Source: Streptomyces olivochromogenes
GTDB taxonomy: Bacteria; Actinomycetota; Actinomycetes; Streptomycetales; Streptomycetaceae
DNA length: 64,000 bases
Assembly: GCF_001514115.1 (NCBI RefSeq)
Contig: NZ_KQ948451.1
Span: 603,308-667,307 of the forward strand
Reading direction: 5' to 3'
Positions 1 through 9,956 of the stretch are shown here, piece by piece; the stretch's first letter is position 1; each line of letters opens with the position of its first letter. The position numbers and the translations under genes were made by a program. A model generated the notes under the pieces. The model was not told the DNA's origin. It saw only the letters and a program-made list of their open reading frames with translations, and did no database searches.

Positions 1-50
1 GCCGGGGCCGAGTCGGGCGCCATGCGCGCGACGATGAGGGCGTGGTGCAT
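1..50 (-). CDS. whiE-ORFVII: Polyketide cyclase, TcmI family (spore pigment), 5' end only
   Basis: Only the first 16 codons are inside the window (MHHALIVARMAPDSAP). The start MHxALIVARMAP is the typical beginning of TcmI-family polyketide cyclases, and in whiE clusters such a cyclase follows the aromatase, as it does here. An AGGAAGGA ribosome site lies just upstream of the ATG. It would close later rings of the pigment polyketide. The rest lies beyond the left edge, so the catalytic part cannot be inspected. Confidence 0.8.
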   Translation of the reverse strand, partial: MHHALIVARMAPDSAP

Positions 51-76
51 CGGATGTCCTTCCTGAGCTCCGGCTG

Positions 77-815
<739 letters not shown>

Positions 816-841
816 GGATCTGTTCTCCTTCCCGCCCGGTC

Positions 842-2098
842 CTATCGGGCGGAGTCACCGCCGCGGCGCACTACCAGCGCCGCGTTGGAGCCCATCAGTC
901 CCCTGCTGAGGACCAGGGCCGTCTGCAGCTCGGCGGGGCGAGCGCTCGACATCACCAGGTCGAGGTCGTGGCAGATGTCGAACACGTTGGGGGTGGGGGG
1001 TACCTGACCGTTCTCCATGGCGAGCACCGCGGCCGCGGTGTCCAGCACGGGTGCCCCGCAGTAGGCCCGTCCGATGCCCGTCTTGGGCGCCGTGACGGGG
1101 ACCCGGGTGCCGTGCTTGCCGAGGGCGTCGGCAATGGCCAGGGCTTCGGCGCGGTCCGCCTCCGGAACGCCCAGGGCGTCGGCGAACACGACGTCGATCT
1201 CCTCCGGAGCGCAGCCGGCCTCGTCGAGGGCGCCACGGATCGCGTGGGCGAGACCCTCTCTGGACCGCTCCCAACGGGAGGCTCCGGTGAACGTGGCCCC
1301 ATGGCCGGCCACGGTGGCCCGGACGGCCGCCCCGCGCTCACGGGCGCGGGTCTCGTCCTCCACGACGAGCATGGCTCCCCCCTCCGCGGGAGCGAAGCCG
1401 CAGGCTCCCGCGGTGAAGGGCCGATAGGCCTGACCGGGATCCTCGGCGGTGCTGATCTCGGGGTATCCGAGCTGGCACACCATCGAGTACGGGGCGAGGG
1501 GGGCCTCCGCGGATCCGACGACCACCGCGCCGGTGCCGCGCCGTACACCCCGGGCGGCGAGCGCGATGGAGTCCAGGCCACCCGCCTCGTCGCTCGCGAC
1601 CACGCCACACGGTCCCTTGAAGCCGCCCCGGATGGAGATCTGGCCGGTGCTGGCGGCGTAGAACCAGGCGATGGACTGGTACGGGCCCACGTACCGGGAT
1701 CCCTGGCCCCACAGCTTCTGGAGCTCGCGCTGTCCGAACTCGCCGCCACCTGATCCGGCGGCGGTGATCACGCCGATGTCGTACGGGTCCGCGGGGTCAC
1801 CGTGGCCGAGGCCGGCGTCGTCGAGGGCGAGCACGGTCGCTGCCATCGCGAAGTGGCTGAAGCGGTCCGTCTGGACGAGGAACCGCTCCTCGATGAGGGC
1901 CGCGGCGTCGAAGGCCCGGACCTCGCCCGCGATACGAAGCGGCAAATGCTCGCATCCCTCGCGGGTGATCCGGTCCAGGACGACGAGGCCTTCTCTGACG
2001 GACTTCCAGTACGCGTCGGCGCGCAGTCCGTTGGGCGCGATCACACCGATGCCGGTGATGGCCGCGCGCCGGGGGCGCTGAGTGCGCTGAGTGGTCAT
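842..2098 (-). CDS. whiE-ORFIV: Ketosynthase beta / chain-length factor (spore pigment)
   Basis: A 418-residue ketosynthase-fold protein starting MTTQRTQRP and then [13 protein letters not shown]. It pairs with KS-alpha and sets polyketide length. The position of the KS-alpha catalytic Cys is Glu171 ([12 protein letters not shown]), so it cannot form an acyl-thioester itself. Most antibiotic chain-length factors have Gln here. Its ATG overlaps the KS-alpha stop (ATGA, 2095-2098), indicating coupled translation and a 1:1 ratio. A much longer open frame continues upstream but is a shadow of the KS gene. Confidence 0.92.
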   Translation of the reverse strand: MTTQRTQRPRRAAITGIGVIAPNGLRADAYWKSVREGLVVLDRITREGCEHLPLRIAGEVRAFDAAALIEERFLVQTDRFSHFAMAATVLALDDAGLGHGDPADPYDIGVITAAGSGGGEFGQRELQKLWGQGSRYVGPYQSIAWFYAASTGQISIRGGFKGPCGVVASDEAGGLDSIALAARGVRRGTGAVVVGSAEAPLAPYSMVCQLGYPEISTAEDPGQAYRPFTAGACGFAPAEGGAMLVVEDETRARERGAAVRATVAGHGATFTGASRWERSREGLAHAIRGALDEAGCAPEEIDVVFADALGVPEADRAEALAIADALGKHGTRVPVTAPKTGIGRAYCGAPVLDTAAAVLAMENGQVPPTPNVFDICHDLDLVMSSARPAELQTALVLSRGLMGSNAALVVRRGGDSAR

Positions 2099-3363
2099 CG
2101 GTTCCTCCCACCCGGCCCGGTCAGGAGCACCGCGGACTGGAATCCGCCGAATCCGCTGCCCACGGAGAGCACGTTGTTCAGCTTCCGCGGGCGTGCGGTG
2201 CGCGGCACGTAGTCCAGGTCGCACTCGGGGTCGGGAGTTTCGTAGTTCGCCGTGGGCGGCACCACTTGGTGCTTCAGGGCGAGGACGCAGGCGACGACCT
2301 CGATCGCGCCGATCGCGCCCAGCGAGTGCCCCACCATGGACTTGATGGAGCTCATGGGCGTCTTGTAGGCGTGCTCGCCCAGGGACCGCTTGACCGCGGC
2401 GGTCTCGTGCCGGTCGTTCTGTCGGGTGCCCGAGCCGTGCGCGTTGACGTAGTCGATCAGGGTGGGGTCGAGGCGTGCCTGGTCGAGCGTGGTGTCGATC
2501 GCCCGGGCCATCTCCAGCCCCTCGCTGGTCAGACCGGTCATGTGGTAGGCGTTGCCGTAGGTGGCGTAGCCGCTTATCTCGCAGTAGATGTGCGCGCCGC
2601 GGGCTCGGGCGTGCTCGTACTCCTCCAGGACCAGTACCGCGCCGCCCTCGCCCATGACGAAGCCGTTGCGGTGGACGTCGAAGGGCCGGGAGGCGTGCTC
2701 GGGGTCGTCGTTGTCGGGTGAGGTGGCCTTGATGGCGTCGAAGCAGGCCATGGTGATCGGGGATATCGGAGAGTCCGACGCCCCGGCTATGCAGACGTCC
2801 GCCCGGCCCTCCTCGATGGTGTGGAAGGCGTAGCCGACCGCGTCGAGTCCGGAGGTGCAGCCGGTGGATACGGTCTGCACGGGTCCCTGGGCACCGAACT
2901 CCTCGGCGACGACCGAGGCCAGCGTGCTGGGCGAGAACGCCAGGTGCAGCTGCGGGTCGGCCGCGCGGTGGTCCACGTCCCACCGCCGGCCCCGTTCGCT
3001 GACCTGGACGTAGTCGTGTTCCAGGCGGGTGGTGCCGCCGACGGCGCTGCCCAGGGAGACCGCGACCCGCCAGGGGTCCTCCTTGCCGGTGTCGAGTCCG
3101 GAGTCGCGGACGGCTTCCCCGGCCGCGACCACGGCGAACTGGATGTACCGATCGGCGTGCCGGCTCAGCTCCGGGTCGAGGCCGTGTGCGAGCGGGTCGA
3201 AGTCGCATTCGGCGGCTATGCGGGAACGCAGGCCCGCCGGGTCGAACAGCGAGATGCCGCGGGTCGCGGTGCGGCCGTTGGACAGGAGGTCCCAGAACGC
3301 CGTCGCCCCGGTGCCGCCCGGAGCGACCACACCGATACCGGTGACGGCCACCCGCCGGGTCAC
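2095..3363 (-). CDS. whiE-ORFIII: Ketosynthase alpha (spore pigment PKS)
   Basis: A 422-residue beta-ketoacyl synthase. It has the N-terminal [10 protein letters not shown] motif, active-site Cys169 in [13 protein letters not shown], and downstream His motifs (YVNAHGSG and SMVGHSLGA) that complete the Cys-His-His triad. It performs iterative decarboxylative condensation of malonyl-ACP with the chain-length factor. The start overlaps the cupin gene stop by 4 nt and the stop overlaps the chain-length-factor start by 4 nt, so three genes are translationally coupled. Confidence 0.95.
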   Translation of the reverse strand: MTRRVAVTGIGVVAPGGTGATAFWDLLSNGRTATRGISLFDPAGLRSRIAAECDFDPLAHGLDPELSRHADRYIQFAVVAAGEAVRDSGLDTGKEDPWRVAVSLGSAVGGTTRLEHDYVQVSERGRRWDVDHRAADPQLHLAFSPSTLASVVAEEFGAQGPVQTVSTGCTSGLDAVGYAFHTIEEGRADVCIAGASDSPISPITMACFDAIKATSPDNDDPEHASRPFDVHRNGFVMGEGGAVLVLEEYEHARARGAHIYCEISGYATYGNAYHMTGLTSEGLEMARAIDTTLDQARLDPTLIDYVNAHGSGTRQNDRHETAAVKRSLGEHAYKTPMSSIKSMVGHSLGAIGAIEVVACVLALKHQVVPPTANYETPDPECDLDYVPRTARPRKLNNVLSVGSGFGGFQSAVLLTGPGGRNR

Positions 3364-3842
3364 TTTATGGCCCCACTTCGCTCGGACGGCTGTCCGTGGT
3401 CCGGCGCGGACAGGTCCGCCCCGGCGGTGGCGAACTCGGGGCCGGGCGCGGTGTCGTCGGTCACCTCCGTGTCGACGTGGCCGAGGCTCGGACGCGGAGC
3501 GAGCGGGCCCAGGTGGAAGACCATGCGGGCTTCCGTGTCGCCGACGTTGCGGAAGCGGTGCCGCATGTTGATCGGGATCAGCAGACCCTGATCGGGCCGC
3601 AGGGCGAAGGAGTCGCCGTCCAGGTCCACTTCGAGGGCGCCGTTGACGACGTACACGAACTCCTCGGAGTACGGGTGGTAGTGCTCACCGATGCGCTCGC
3701 CGGGCTGGATGAGGGCCAGGCCCATGAAGCCGCTGGTGGACCCCGCGGTGGCGGGCGTGAGCATGGCCCGGATGTCGCCTCCGCGCCTGCGGTTGGGTTC
3801 CGTCTCGCTCAGGTCCACGATGCGTGGATGCTTCTTGAACAT
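3360..3842 (-). CDS. whiE-ORFII: Cupin-domain protein (spore pigment, WhiE II-like)
   Basis: A 160-residue single-cupin protein. Cupin motif 1 includes [18 protein letters not shown] and motif 2 reads [10 protein letters not shown], giving the usual His/Glu metal-ligand set. It occupies the whiE ORFII position between the SchA/CurD-domain protein and KS-alpha. Its precise role in pigment formation is not established; a tailoring or cyclisation-assisting role is usually assumed. Its stop overlaps the KS-alpha start by 4 nt. The acidic, Pro-rich C-terminal 45 residues look disordered. Confidence 0.88.
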   Translation of the reverse strand: MFKKHPRIVDLSETEPNRRRGGDIRAMLTPATAGSTSGFMGLALIQPGERIGEHYHPYSEEFVYVVNGALEVDLDGDSFALRPDQGLLIPINMRHRFRNVGDTEARMVFHLGPLAPRPSLGHVDTEVTDDTAPGPEFATAGADLSAPDHGQPSERSGAIK

Positions 3843-3911
3843 GCTTGATACCTCCGGGTGGGGCAGTGACGTCCGGGGAGGGAGGGCCGCGGACGGAGCC
3901 GCGGCCCTCTG

Positions 3912-5033
3912 TCAGGAATCCGCCGAGCGGTCGGTGACGGGCATCATGTCGACGTGCGACAGGAGGCGGTTGATGTTGCGTTCCGTCTCCAGGGAGCCCT
4001 CGACGCCGATCGCGGCGCCGTCGAGGAGACGCTCCAGCTCCGCGGCCTTCTTCGCGCCCTTGACTCCGAGCGCGGCGACGGGGTCCGCGTCCAGCTCGCC
4101 CGTCACGTCGATGAGACGCACCACGATGTCGTCACGCTGGAAGACCGTGCTCCGGTACACCGGGCTCTTCGGGTCCTCCGCCGCGGCTTCGTCCTGGTGG
4201 GCGAGCAATCTGGCCAGCTCCATCCCACGGCCTGGCTTGGCCGGGTAGTAGAGCGCGTGGCGGCGCACGTCCTCGGGTTCCTTGCGGCCGGACGTCACGT
4301 GGTGCACGGACGGCAGCGCGGCCCGGGTGAAGAAGACCCGCGCCGAGTCGGGGTCCCTCAGGTCCCGGTCCTGCTCCAGGTACGGGTTGATGGCCTCCTC
4401 GACCGCCCGTACCTCGGGCTGACGGGCGACGTGACGCAGTGCCGCCATGAGGTCGCCCTCCACCTCCACCGCACGCACGACACGGTTGCCGTGCATGAAG
4501 AGGGAGGTGCGCCGCAGCCGCGTGGTGTCGTCGACCTGGGCCTGGGGGGACTCGTACCCGGCGAGGATCTCGGCGACCTTCGACTCGGTACCCGGCTTGA
4601 CGGTGAAGGTGAGGGCATGGCGTGCCACACCTTCGCCCACCCGGGCCTCGACCTGCATACCCGCCTTGGCCGACTTCTGGGCGTGCGGCTGGGCGGGGCT
4701 GGTCTCCCGAAGGATGCTGTAGCGCATCGAGCGGGTGTCCCGGACGCAGTTGTGCATCGGCCGGACCGTCTCGACGTGCTCCTCGCTGTTCACCCATGCG
4801 AGGAAGGGCGGGGCGCTCTCCCATTCGCTGGTGATGAGCCACTGCGAGGGGTTCTCGATCGACTGGCACAGCTGGTCGCTGATGTGTCCGGGGACGGACG
4901 CGACCTGATTGCGCATGTGCTCGTACGCGTCGAGGAACTGCTCCTGGGCTCCTTCGTACAGGTCGAGCAGCAGGATCACCCGAAGCCTGGAACCGTCGAA
5001 GGCCGATTGCGATATACGTCCCGAAGTAGTCAT
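3912..5033 (-). CDS. whiE-ORFI: SchA/CurD-domain protein with ABM-like N-terminus (WhiE I-like)
   Basis: A 373-residue protein. The first ~100 residues resemble an antibiotic-biosynthesis-monooxygenase fold (LRVILLLDLYEGAQEQF, WLITSEWES), followed by two repeats of the SchA/CurD type (ARHALTFTVKPG near residue 135, RRHALYYPAKPG near 260). This is the first gene of whiE-type operons; the biochemical role is unproven, probably hydroxylation or cyclisation. The ATG at 5033 is preferred over an upstream GTG because AGAGG lies 8 nt before it. It leads the minus-strand operon. Confidence 0.88.
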   Translation of the reverse strand: MTTSGRISQSAFDGSRLRVILLLDLYEGAQEQFLDAYEHMRNQVASVPGHISDQLCQSIENPSQWLITSEWESAPPFLAWVNSEEHVETVRPMHNCVRDTRSMRYSILRETSPAQPHAQKSAKAGMQVEARVGEGVARHALTFTVKPGTESKVAEILAGYESPQAQVDDTTRLRRTSLFMHGNRVVRAVEVEGDLMAALRHVARQPEVRAVEEAINPYLEQDRDLRDPDSARVFFTRAALPSVHHVTSGRKEPEDVRRHALYYPAKPGRGMELARLLAHQDEAAAEDPKSPVYRSTVFQRDDIVVRLIDVTGELDADPVAALGVKGAKKAAELERLLDGAAIGVEGSLETERNINRLLSHVDMMPVTDRSADS

Positions 5034-5287
5034 CCGGCACACCTCTTCTCTTCTTCACGGAAGGTCAGGAACGACCGCCGTGTCCCAAAGACCGGGGTCG
5101 CCATGTGCCGATCGTTGACTCGACCCCCGAGGCGCGCGAGCCCGCCGGTGCGGACGAGTGAACTGTGTGCCATCCGGGTGCCCGAAGCGCGCGATCCGCT
5201 CCGCACAGGGCATGGAAACTGATGGCCGTTCAAAGCGGCCGGCATCCCATACCTGACTCACCTCGCGGGTGACGCTGGAGGCAATCA
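5034..5287. promoter_or_regulatory. Divergent control region of the spore-pigment cluster
   Basis: This 254-bp gap separates the minus-strand pigment operon from the plus-strand hydroxylase, so it must carry two divergent promoters. In S. coelicolor the equivalent whiE region has two developmentally controlled promoters, the one for ORFVIII depending on sigma-F. I could not identify -10/-35 boxes here with confidence. Confidence 0.6.
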
Positions 5288-6937
5288 ATGAACCGATTGG
5301 AAGAGGCCGGCGAGGTCGGTCAGCACACGCCGGTCCTCATCGTCGGCGGCTCCCTGGTGGGCCTGTCCACCTCGCTGTTCCTGGGCCGACTCGGTGTGCC
5401 GCACCTGCTGGTCGAACGCCATTCGGGCACCTCGATCCATCCGCGTGGGCGCGGCAACAACGTGCGCACGATGGAGCTGTTCCGGGTGGCCGGAGTGCAG
5501 CGGCGCATCGAGGAGGCCGCTTCGGTCCTGGCGGAGAACCACGGCATCATGCAGACCCCGACACTGGTGGGCGACGCCGGTGAGTGGCTGTTCAAGGAGA
5601 TCGACCCGGGCGGCGGGCTCGCCCGCTTCAGCCCCGGTGCGTGGTGCCTGTGCAGCCAGAACGACCTGGAGCCGGTGCTGCTGAAGAGCGCCCGGGAGCT
5701 GGGCGGAGACCTGCGCTTCTCCACCGAGATGCTGTCGTTCGAGCAGGACGCGCAGGGGATCACCGCGCAGCTCAAGAGCCGGGAGACGGGCGAGCACAGC
5801 ACCGTCCGCGCGGACTACCTGGTCGCGGCCGACGGCCCGCGCAGCCCGATCCGCGAGCGGCTCGCCATCGGGCAGAGCGGCCCGGGCGACCTGTTCCACA
5901 ACGTGAGCGTCACGTTCACCTCGCGGGCTCTCGCCGACGTCGTCGGTGACCGGCGCTTCATCGTCTGCTACCTGACCGATCCGGAGGCCGACGGGGCGCT
6001 CCTGCCGGTCGACAACAAGGAGCACTGGGTCTTCCACGCGCCCTGGCACCCCGAACACGGCGAAACCCTGGAGGAGTTCACCGACGAGCGGTGCGCGGAC
6101 CACATCCGACGCGCCGTGGGCGTGGCCGATCTCGATGTGCAGATCACCGGCAGGGCCGCCTGGCACGCCGCCGAGCGGGTCGCCGAACGCTACTCGGACG
6201 GCAGGGTGTTCCTGGCCGGCGACTCGGCCCACGAGATGTCCCCCACCGGTGCGTTCGGCTCCAACACCGGTATCCAGGACGGGCACAACCTCGCCTGGAA
6301 ACTGGCCGCCGTGCTGGGCGGCTGGGCCGGCCCCGGACTGCTGAAGTCCTACGACGCCGAGCGCCGCCCGGTCGCGGAGGCGACCAGCGCCCGCGCCTCG
6401 TCGCGTTCGGTCGAGCACAGCCACCCCGGGTACATCCCCGCCCCTGGAGCCGCCGGCCCCGGTGGCAAGAAGGGCGGGATCCTCAACGTGGCGCTGGCCT
6501 ACCGCTATCCGCGCGGCGCGGTCCTGGGTGCCGACCAGTCGGCGCCGATCGTCCCCGACGGCATGCGCCTGACCGGCGAGCCCGGCAGCCGGGCACCGCA
6601 CATGTGGCTGAACCGCGCCGGCACCCGGGTTTCCACCCTCGACCTGTACGAGCGGTCCATGGTGCTCCTGACCTCGTCGGACAAGTGGCACAGCGCGGCG
6701 AAGGACGTCGCCCAGCGGCTGTCCGTCCCGCTCGACGCGTACCGGATCGGCAGCGGCGCCGACGCGGAGCTCTCCCCCGCGAGCGACACGGACTGGGCGG
6801 AGGTGCACGGGGTCACCGAGGACGGAGCGGTGCTGGTCCGCCCCGACGGATTCGTCGCCTGGCGCTCCGAGGGTCCGTCGGCGAGCCCCGAGACGGCACT
6901 GAGGGAGGCACTCACGGCGATCCTGGACCGGGGCTGA
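5288..6937 (+). CDS. whiE-ORFVIII: FAD-dependent polyketide hydroxylase (spore pigment)
   Basis: A 549-residue class A flavoprotein monooxygenase. It has the N-terminal dinucleotide-binding segment VLIVGGSLVGLS (residues ~17-28), the middle ADGPRSPIRE motif, and the FAD ribityl motif LAGDSAHEMSPTGAFG. The C-terminal third is the thioredoxin-like domain usual in aromatic polyketide hydroxylases. It hydroxylates the pigment aromatic core using NAD(P)H and oxygen. A GGAGG site sits 8 nt before the ATG. It is divergent from the rest of the cluster, exactly as whiE ORFVIII. Confidence 0.92.
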   Translation: MNRLEEAGEVGQHTPVLIVGGSLVGLSTSLFLGRLGVPHLLVERHSGTSIHPRGRGNNVRTMELFRVAGVQRRIEEAASVLAENHGIMQTPTLVGDAGEWLFKEIDPGGGLARFSPGAWCLCSQNDLEPVLLKSARELGGDLRFSTEMLSFEQDAQGITAQLKSRETGEHSTVRADYLVAADGPRSPIRERLAIGQSGPGDLFHNVSVTFTSRALADVVGDRRFIVCYLTDPEADGALLPVDNKEHWVFHAPWHPEHGETLEEFTDERCADHIRRAVGVADLDVQITGRAAWHAAERVAERYSDGRVFLAGDSAHEMSPTGAFGSNTGIQDGHNLAWKLAAVLGGWAGPGLLKSYDAERRPVAEATSARASSRSVEHSHPGYIPAPGAAGPGGKKGGILNVALAYRYPRGAVLGADQSAPIVPDGMRLTGEPGSRAPHMWLNRAGTRVSTLDLYERSMVLLTSSDKWHSAAKDVAQRLSVPLDAYRIGSGADAELSPASDTDWAEVHGVTEDGAVLVRPDGFVAWRSEGPSASPETALREALTAILDRG

Positions 6938-6984
6938 CGGCTCCGGTCACACCGTGATCCCGACGTCCGCGTCGGCGCGGCGCG

Positions 6985-7034
6985 CCGGTACCCGTTTCGG
7001 GCGAGCCGAGGCTCTCACTCGGAACGGGTACCGG
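6985..7034 (+). terminator. Inverted repeat after the hydroxylase gene
   Basis: Arms CCGGTACCCGTT (6985-6996) and AACGGGTACCGG (7023-7034) are perfect 12-bp complements around a 26-nt loop, starting 47 nt after the hydroxylase stop. It is a plausible terminator, although the loop is long and no T-run follows. Confidence 0.5.
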
Positions 7035-7310
7035 ACCGCCGGTCCTCCTCGCGTGCGCGGTGAGCCTCCTGACCGCCGTCCAGCCATGCCTTCAGACCAC
7101 GGTGTCCCCGGTACGTCAGGAGATAGTGGTTGGCGCGGAACAGCGGGCGAAACGGCACCTCGAGCCGGCGGATGAGTGCCTTGCGCGCCACCATGTCCTG
7201 CTCGAGGACCGCCCGGCTGCCGGTCCCGTGCGGGCGCACGCTCCACCCCGACACACCCTCCAGGTCCCCGCCGACCACCCCGCGCAACACCCTCGACTCC
7301 GTGTCCTCGA
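7015..7310 (-). pseudogene. C-terminal remnant of an SRPBCC-family protein
   Basis: The minus-strand frame ending at 7015 reads like the C-terminal half of a polyketide-cyclase/dehydrase-type SRPBCC protein (for example MVARKALIRRLEVPF, ANHYLLTYRGHRGLKAW). Upstream of about 7310 the frame loses protein-like character and runs antisense to a different remnant on the plus strand. No credible start codon or ribosome site accompanies the conserved part, so I call it truncated. A chimeric start further upstream cannot be excluded. Confidence 0.5.
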
Positions 7311-7369
7311 ACGCGCCGGTGAAGCCCCCCCGTTGGGTGCTACGAGCCTTGGCGCGGGCGGTGGCATGG

Positions 7370-7560
7370 CCGTGCGCGGCGCGCTGGTCGTCTCCGGCGC
7401 GGCCCACGTCGGCAAGACCGCTCTCTTGGACCACACGGCGGCACGTGCCGCGGCCCACGTCCGCATGGAGCGCATCGTTGCCTCGGAGCGCAGCGGTCGG
7501 CTGCACACCTCACCAAGCGGGACATCGGCGCCCGCCTGTTCCTCAGCGCGCACACTTGAC
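7370..7560 (+). pseudogene. Remnants of a large ATP-binding LuxR-family (LAL) regulator
   Basis: One frame (about 7370-7505) reads ALVVSGAAHVGKTALL followed by an Ala/Arg-rich helix and MERIVASE, the Walker A start of a LAL regulator, which normally runs ~900 residues. Directly after it, in another frame (about 7508-7556), comes LTKRDIGARLFLSAHT, which matches the C-terminal LuxR helix-turn-helix. The two ends are fused with nearly the whole gene deleted and a frameshift between them, so the locus is dead. Confidence 0.55.
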
Positions 7561-7612
7561 ACGCTGCTGACAGAAGGCAGGCCGGTCGACCTGCTGATCA
7601 ACAACGCGAGGT
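7557..7612 (+). pseudogene. Tiny short-chain-dehydrogenase fragment
   Basis: A short stretch reads LLTEGRPVDLLINNAR, the NNAG-region motif of classical short-chain dehydrogenases with Gly replaced by Arg. Nothing else of the enzyme is present. It abuts the LAL remnant, so the junction is probably a deletion scar. Confidence 0.35.
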
Positions 7613-7706
7613 GTGCTGCCGCCAGCGAGAGTGGCATGTGCTCCGCGGCGACGCGGCCGCGGCTGTCCACAACCGAACGGATGAGACCCAGGTCACGCGG
7701 GGGCGC

Positions 7707-7733
7707 TGTCACACGTCTTCGGTCACCCCGGTC
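7707..7733 (+). promoter_or_regulatory. ECF41-type promoter before the AhpD-like gene
   Basis: TGTCACA (7707-7713), 16 nt, GGTC (7730-7733). The start codon is 38 nt downstream of the -10. The ECF41 consensus as I know it is TGTCACA-N16-CGTC; this differs at one base. Confidence 0.7.
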
Positions 7734-7770
7734 AATGGTTGTGTATCCACAACACAGCAAGGAGATCACC

Positions 7771-8244
7771 GTGGAATCGCGTCTCAACTTCTTCGGCCAC
7801 CCTCTCGCGGGGAAGGTGCTGAAGCACATCAACTCTGCCAACAAGGTGATTGCGGACTCGACACTGCCGGTCGCGACCCAGGAGCTGGTGAAGATCCGCG
7901 CCAGCCAGATCAACGGCTGCGGGTTCTGCACCGACATGCACACCAAGGACGCCACGCACGCCGGGGAGACCCCGCAGCGCCTCAACCTGGTCGCGGCCTG
8001 GCGGGAGGCCAAGGTGTTCACCGACGCCGAGCGCGCCGCCCTGGAGCTGACGGAACAGGGCACCCGCATCGCCGACGCGGCCGGTGGGGTCACGGACGAC
8101 GCGTGGGAGAACGCCGCCAAGCACTTCGACGAGGATCAGCTCGCCGCGCTGGTTTCCCTCATCGCTGTCATCAACGCCTACAACCGTGTGAATGTCATCG
8201 TCCAGCAGCCGGCCGGCGACTACCAGCCCGGCCAGTTCGGCTGA
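7771..8244 (+). CDS. AhpD-like carboxymuconolactone decarboxylase family protein
   Basis: A 157-residue protein with the complete AhpD signature E-x11-C-x2-C-x3-H (Glu in QELVKIRAS, then CGFCTDMH), so it is expected to be a thiol-based peroxidase or disulfide reductase. It is cytoplasmic, with no signal peptide. The GTG start is set by AAGGAG 6-7 nt upstream. It lies behind an ECF41-type promoter; this family is one of the three classical ECF41-linked classes (carboxymuconolactone decarboxylase, oxidoreductase, epimerase). The physiological substrate is unknown. Confidence 0.88.
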   Translation: MESRLNFFGHPLAGKVLKHINSANKVIADSTLPVATQELVKIRASQINGCGFCTDMHTKDATHAGETPQRLNLVAAWREAKVFTDAERAALELTEQGTRIADAAGGVTDDAWENAAKHFDEDQLAALVSLIAVINAYNRVNVIVQQPAGDYQPGQFG

Positions 8245-8414
8245 CCGACCCCCGCCCCGCACAGTCCGCCTCCGCGCACCCCGACCCATGGGCGCGGAGA
8301 CGGACCGCCACCGCGGGCCTGCTCCTGGGCGTCGGCGGAGCCCTTCCTGGCAAACCGGATCGCCCTCTGCGTCTCTGCGGGTTTGGGCGGGTTCTTCAAC
8401 CACGGGAACCATCC

Positions 8415-9173
8415 ATGAAAGCAGGCGCTGTGACCGATTCGCCTCTCGCGCAACTGCGGCCGATGCCGACCGACTGGCACCGTGCACTGGCCGTGGTGGC
8501 CCATCCTGATGATCTCGAGTACGGGTGCTCGGCCGCTGTCGCGTCCTGGATCCAGGACGGCCGTGAGATCGCCTATGTCCTCGCCACCCGCGGCGAAGCG
8601 GGCATCGACACGCTGGCACCGGCCGAAGCCGGACCGCTGAGGGAACGGGAGCAGCGTTCCAGTGCCGCCGCCGTCGGGGTCTCCACAGTGGAGTTCCTCG
8701 ACCACCGGGACGGCACCATCGAGTACGGCATCTCCCTGCGCCGCGACATCGCCGCTGCCGTCCGCCGTCACCGGCCCGAGCTGCTGATCACTTTGAACCA
8801 CCACGCGACCTGGGGTTCGGGTGTCTGGAACACCCCGGATCACGTGGCCGTCGGGCGCGCCGCCCTTGACGCGGCGGCGGACGCGGGCAACCGCTGGATC
8901 TTCCCGGAACTGGCCGAGCAGGAGCTGCGGCCCTGGAACGGCGTGCGATGGGTCGCCGTCGCCAACTCCCCGAACCCCACCCACGCGGTACGTGCGGACC
9001 GAGGCCTCGAACAGGCGGTGCTGTCGCTGCTTCAGCACCGTACGTACATCGAGGCATTGAGCGACGAGGATCCCGAGACGTACGCGCGCCGCTTCCTGAT
9101 GGACAGCACCGGCGAGCACAGTGCGCGGTTCGGCGGGGAGCCGGCCGTCGTCTTCGAATTGTTCAGCCGATGA
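8415..9173 (+). CDS. PIG-L/LmbE-family deacetylase
   Basis: A 252-residue protein with the family zinc motif AHPDD (VVAHPDDLEYG near residue 34), the LATRGEAG segment and a later PDHVAVG His. PIG-L enzymes deacetylate N-acetylglucosamine conjugates, as MshB does in mycothiol synthesis or in lipid-linked sugars. The neighbourhood of thiol/redox genes suggests a mycothiol-related or small-thiol conjugate role, but this is inference. An alternative GTG start lies 15 nt downstream; neither start has a strong ribosome site. I see no ECF41 site directly before it; it could be read through from the AhpD-like gene. Confidence 0.82.
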   Translation: MKAGAVTDSPLAQLRPMPTDWHRALAVVAHPDDLEYGCSAAVASWIQDGREIAYVLATRGEAGIDTLAPAEAGPLREREQRSSAAAVGVSTVEFLDHRDGTIEYGISLRRDIAAAVRRHRPELLITLNHHATWGSGVWNTPDHVAVGRAALDAAADAGNRWIFPELAEQELRPWNGVRWVAVANSPNPTHAVRADRGLEQAVLSLLQHRTYIEALSDEDPETYARRFLMDSTGEHSARFGGEPAVVFELFSR

Positions 9174-9290
9174 GCGTGACGTTCACCCCGGGCGCACCGC
9201 GCGTGAAGTAAGTGCCCCGTTCGTAGTGCCCGCCGTGGCACACGTTGCTGTCGCGGCCATGTCGGCCGCGTACGGCTGGCAGGCGGCAGG

Positions 9291-9734
9291 TCAGTCGGTG
9301 GGGCGCGGGGCCCGCAGGTGGGCCCGCTTCTCCAATTCCTCCTCGTCGACCAGTTCGAGCATGGGCTTGCCCGGCGCGCACATCATGGTCACGACGAACC
9401 GGGTCCGCGCATCGGCCAGCGCGTTGCCGTCCTGGTAGTGGATCGGGTCACCACCCGGTTCCCAGAACGTCCCACCGGCCTCGACCACGCGCTCGGGCTC
9501 GCCCTCGAGCTCGAAACGGACCGCGCCCTCGATGACGTACCCGAACGCCGGCCCCGAGTGGCGGTGCGGCGGAGTTCCCGGGTCTCCGGGCTCCCACTCG
9601 ACGTAAATGGTCATCGCCGAGGCACCCTCCGGGACGGAGATCGGCGCGGCGTCCTGCAGCATCGTCACCGCCGTCTTCCACCCCTCCGACGGTGTCCGCC
9701 GGCCGGTCCCGTGCGCTGAGTCCTGGTTCGACAC
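9291..9734 (-). CDS. Small cupin-domain protein
   Basis: A 147-residue single cupin. Motif 1 contains GTPPHRHSGPAFGYVIEG and motif 2 has FWEPGGDPIHYQ, giving a plausible two-His/one-Glu metal site. No enzymatic role can be assigned. The GTG at 9734 is chosen because GGAGG lies 9 nt upstream; the open frame extends further but the extension is not protein-like. An ECF41-type promoter lies 111 nt upstream on the same strand, so it joins the local regulon. Confidence 0.8.
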   Translation of the reverse strand: MSNQDSAHGTGRRTPSEGWKTAVTMLQDAAPISVPEGASAMTIYVEWEPGDPGTPPHRHSGPAFGYVIEGAVRFELEGEPERVVEAGGTFWEPGGDPIHYQDGNALADARTRFVVTMMCAPGKPMLELVDEEELEKRAHLRAPRPTD

Positions 9735-9844
9735 TGTGGTGCACCTCCACGCATCCATCACGCCATGGGATCGGCATACCGTCGGGCCGACGCGTTTTCG
9801 CGCATCCAGGTCCCATGGCCGTTTCCCAACTGATGACCAGACAT

Positions 9845-9871
9845 GACCAGACGCACGGTGGATCTGTGACA
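9845..9871 (-). promoter_or_regulatory. ECF41-type promoter before the cupin gene
   Basis: On the minus strand TGTCACA (9871-9865), 16 nt, GGTC (9848-9845), pointing at the cupin start at 9734. It is divergent from the next site. Confidence 0.7.
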
Positions 9872-9929
9872 TGAGCGACCGTATCCGACCCTCGGGAGGA
9901 CCGCTCGGCGGACGGAGGTTGTCGAGCGG

Positions 9930-9956
9930 TGTCACAACATCGGCGCCAACGCTGTC
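9930..9956 (+). promoter_or_regulatory. ECF41-type promoter toward the ECF41 sigma gene
   Basis: TGTCACA (9930-9936), 16 nt, TGTC (9953-9956). It points to the sigma gene at 10355, leaving a leader of about 390 nt, which is long. It may serve as an autoregulatory promoter or drive an unrecognised short gene. Confidence 0.55.

Noticed and set aside
842..3208. A 788-codon open frame across the chain-length factor and ketosynthase genes
   Set aside because: Only its C-terminal 418 codons are the chain-length factor; the rest is a shadow frame of the ketosynthase with Arg/Pro/Gly-rich nonsense.
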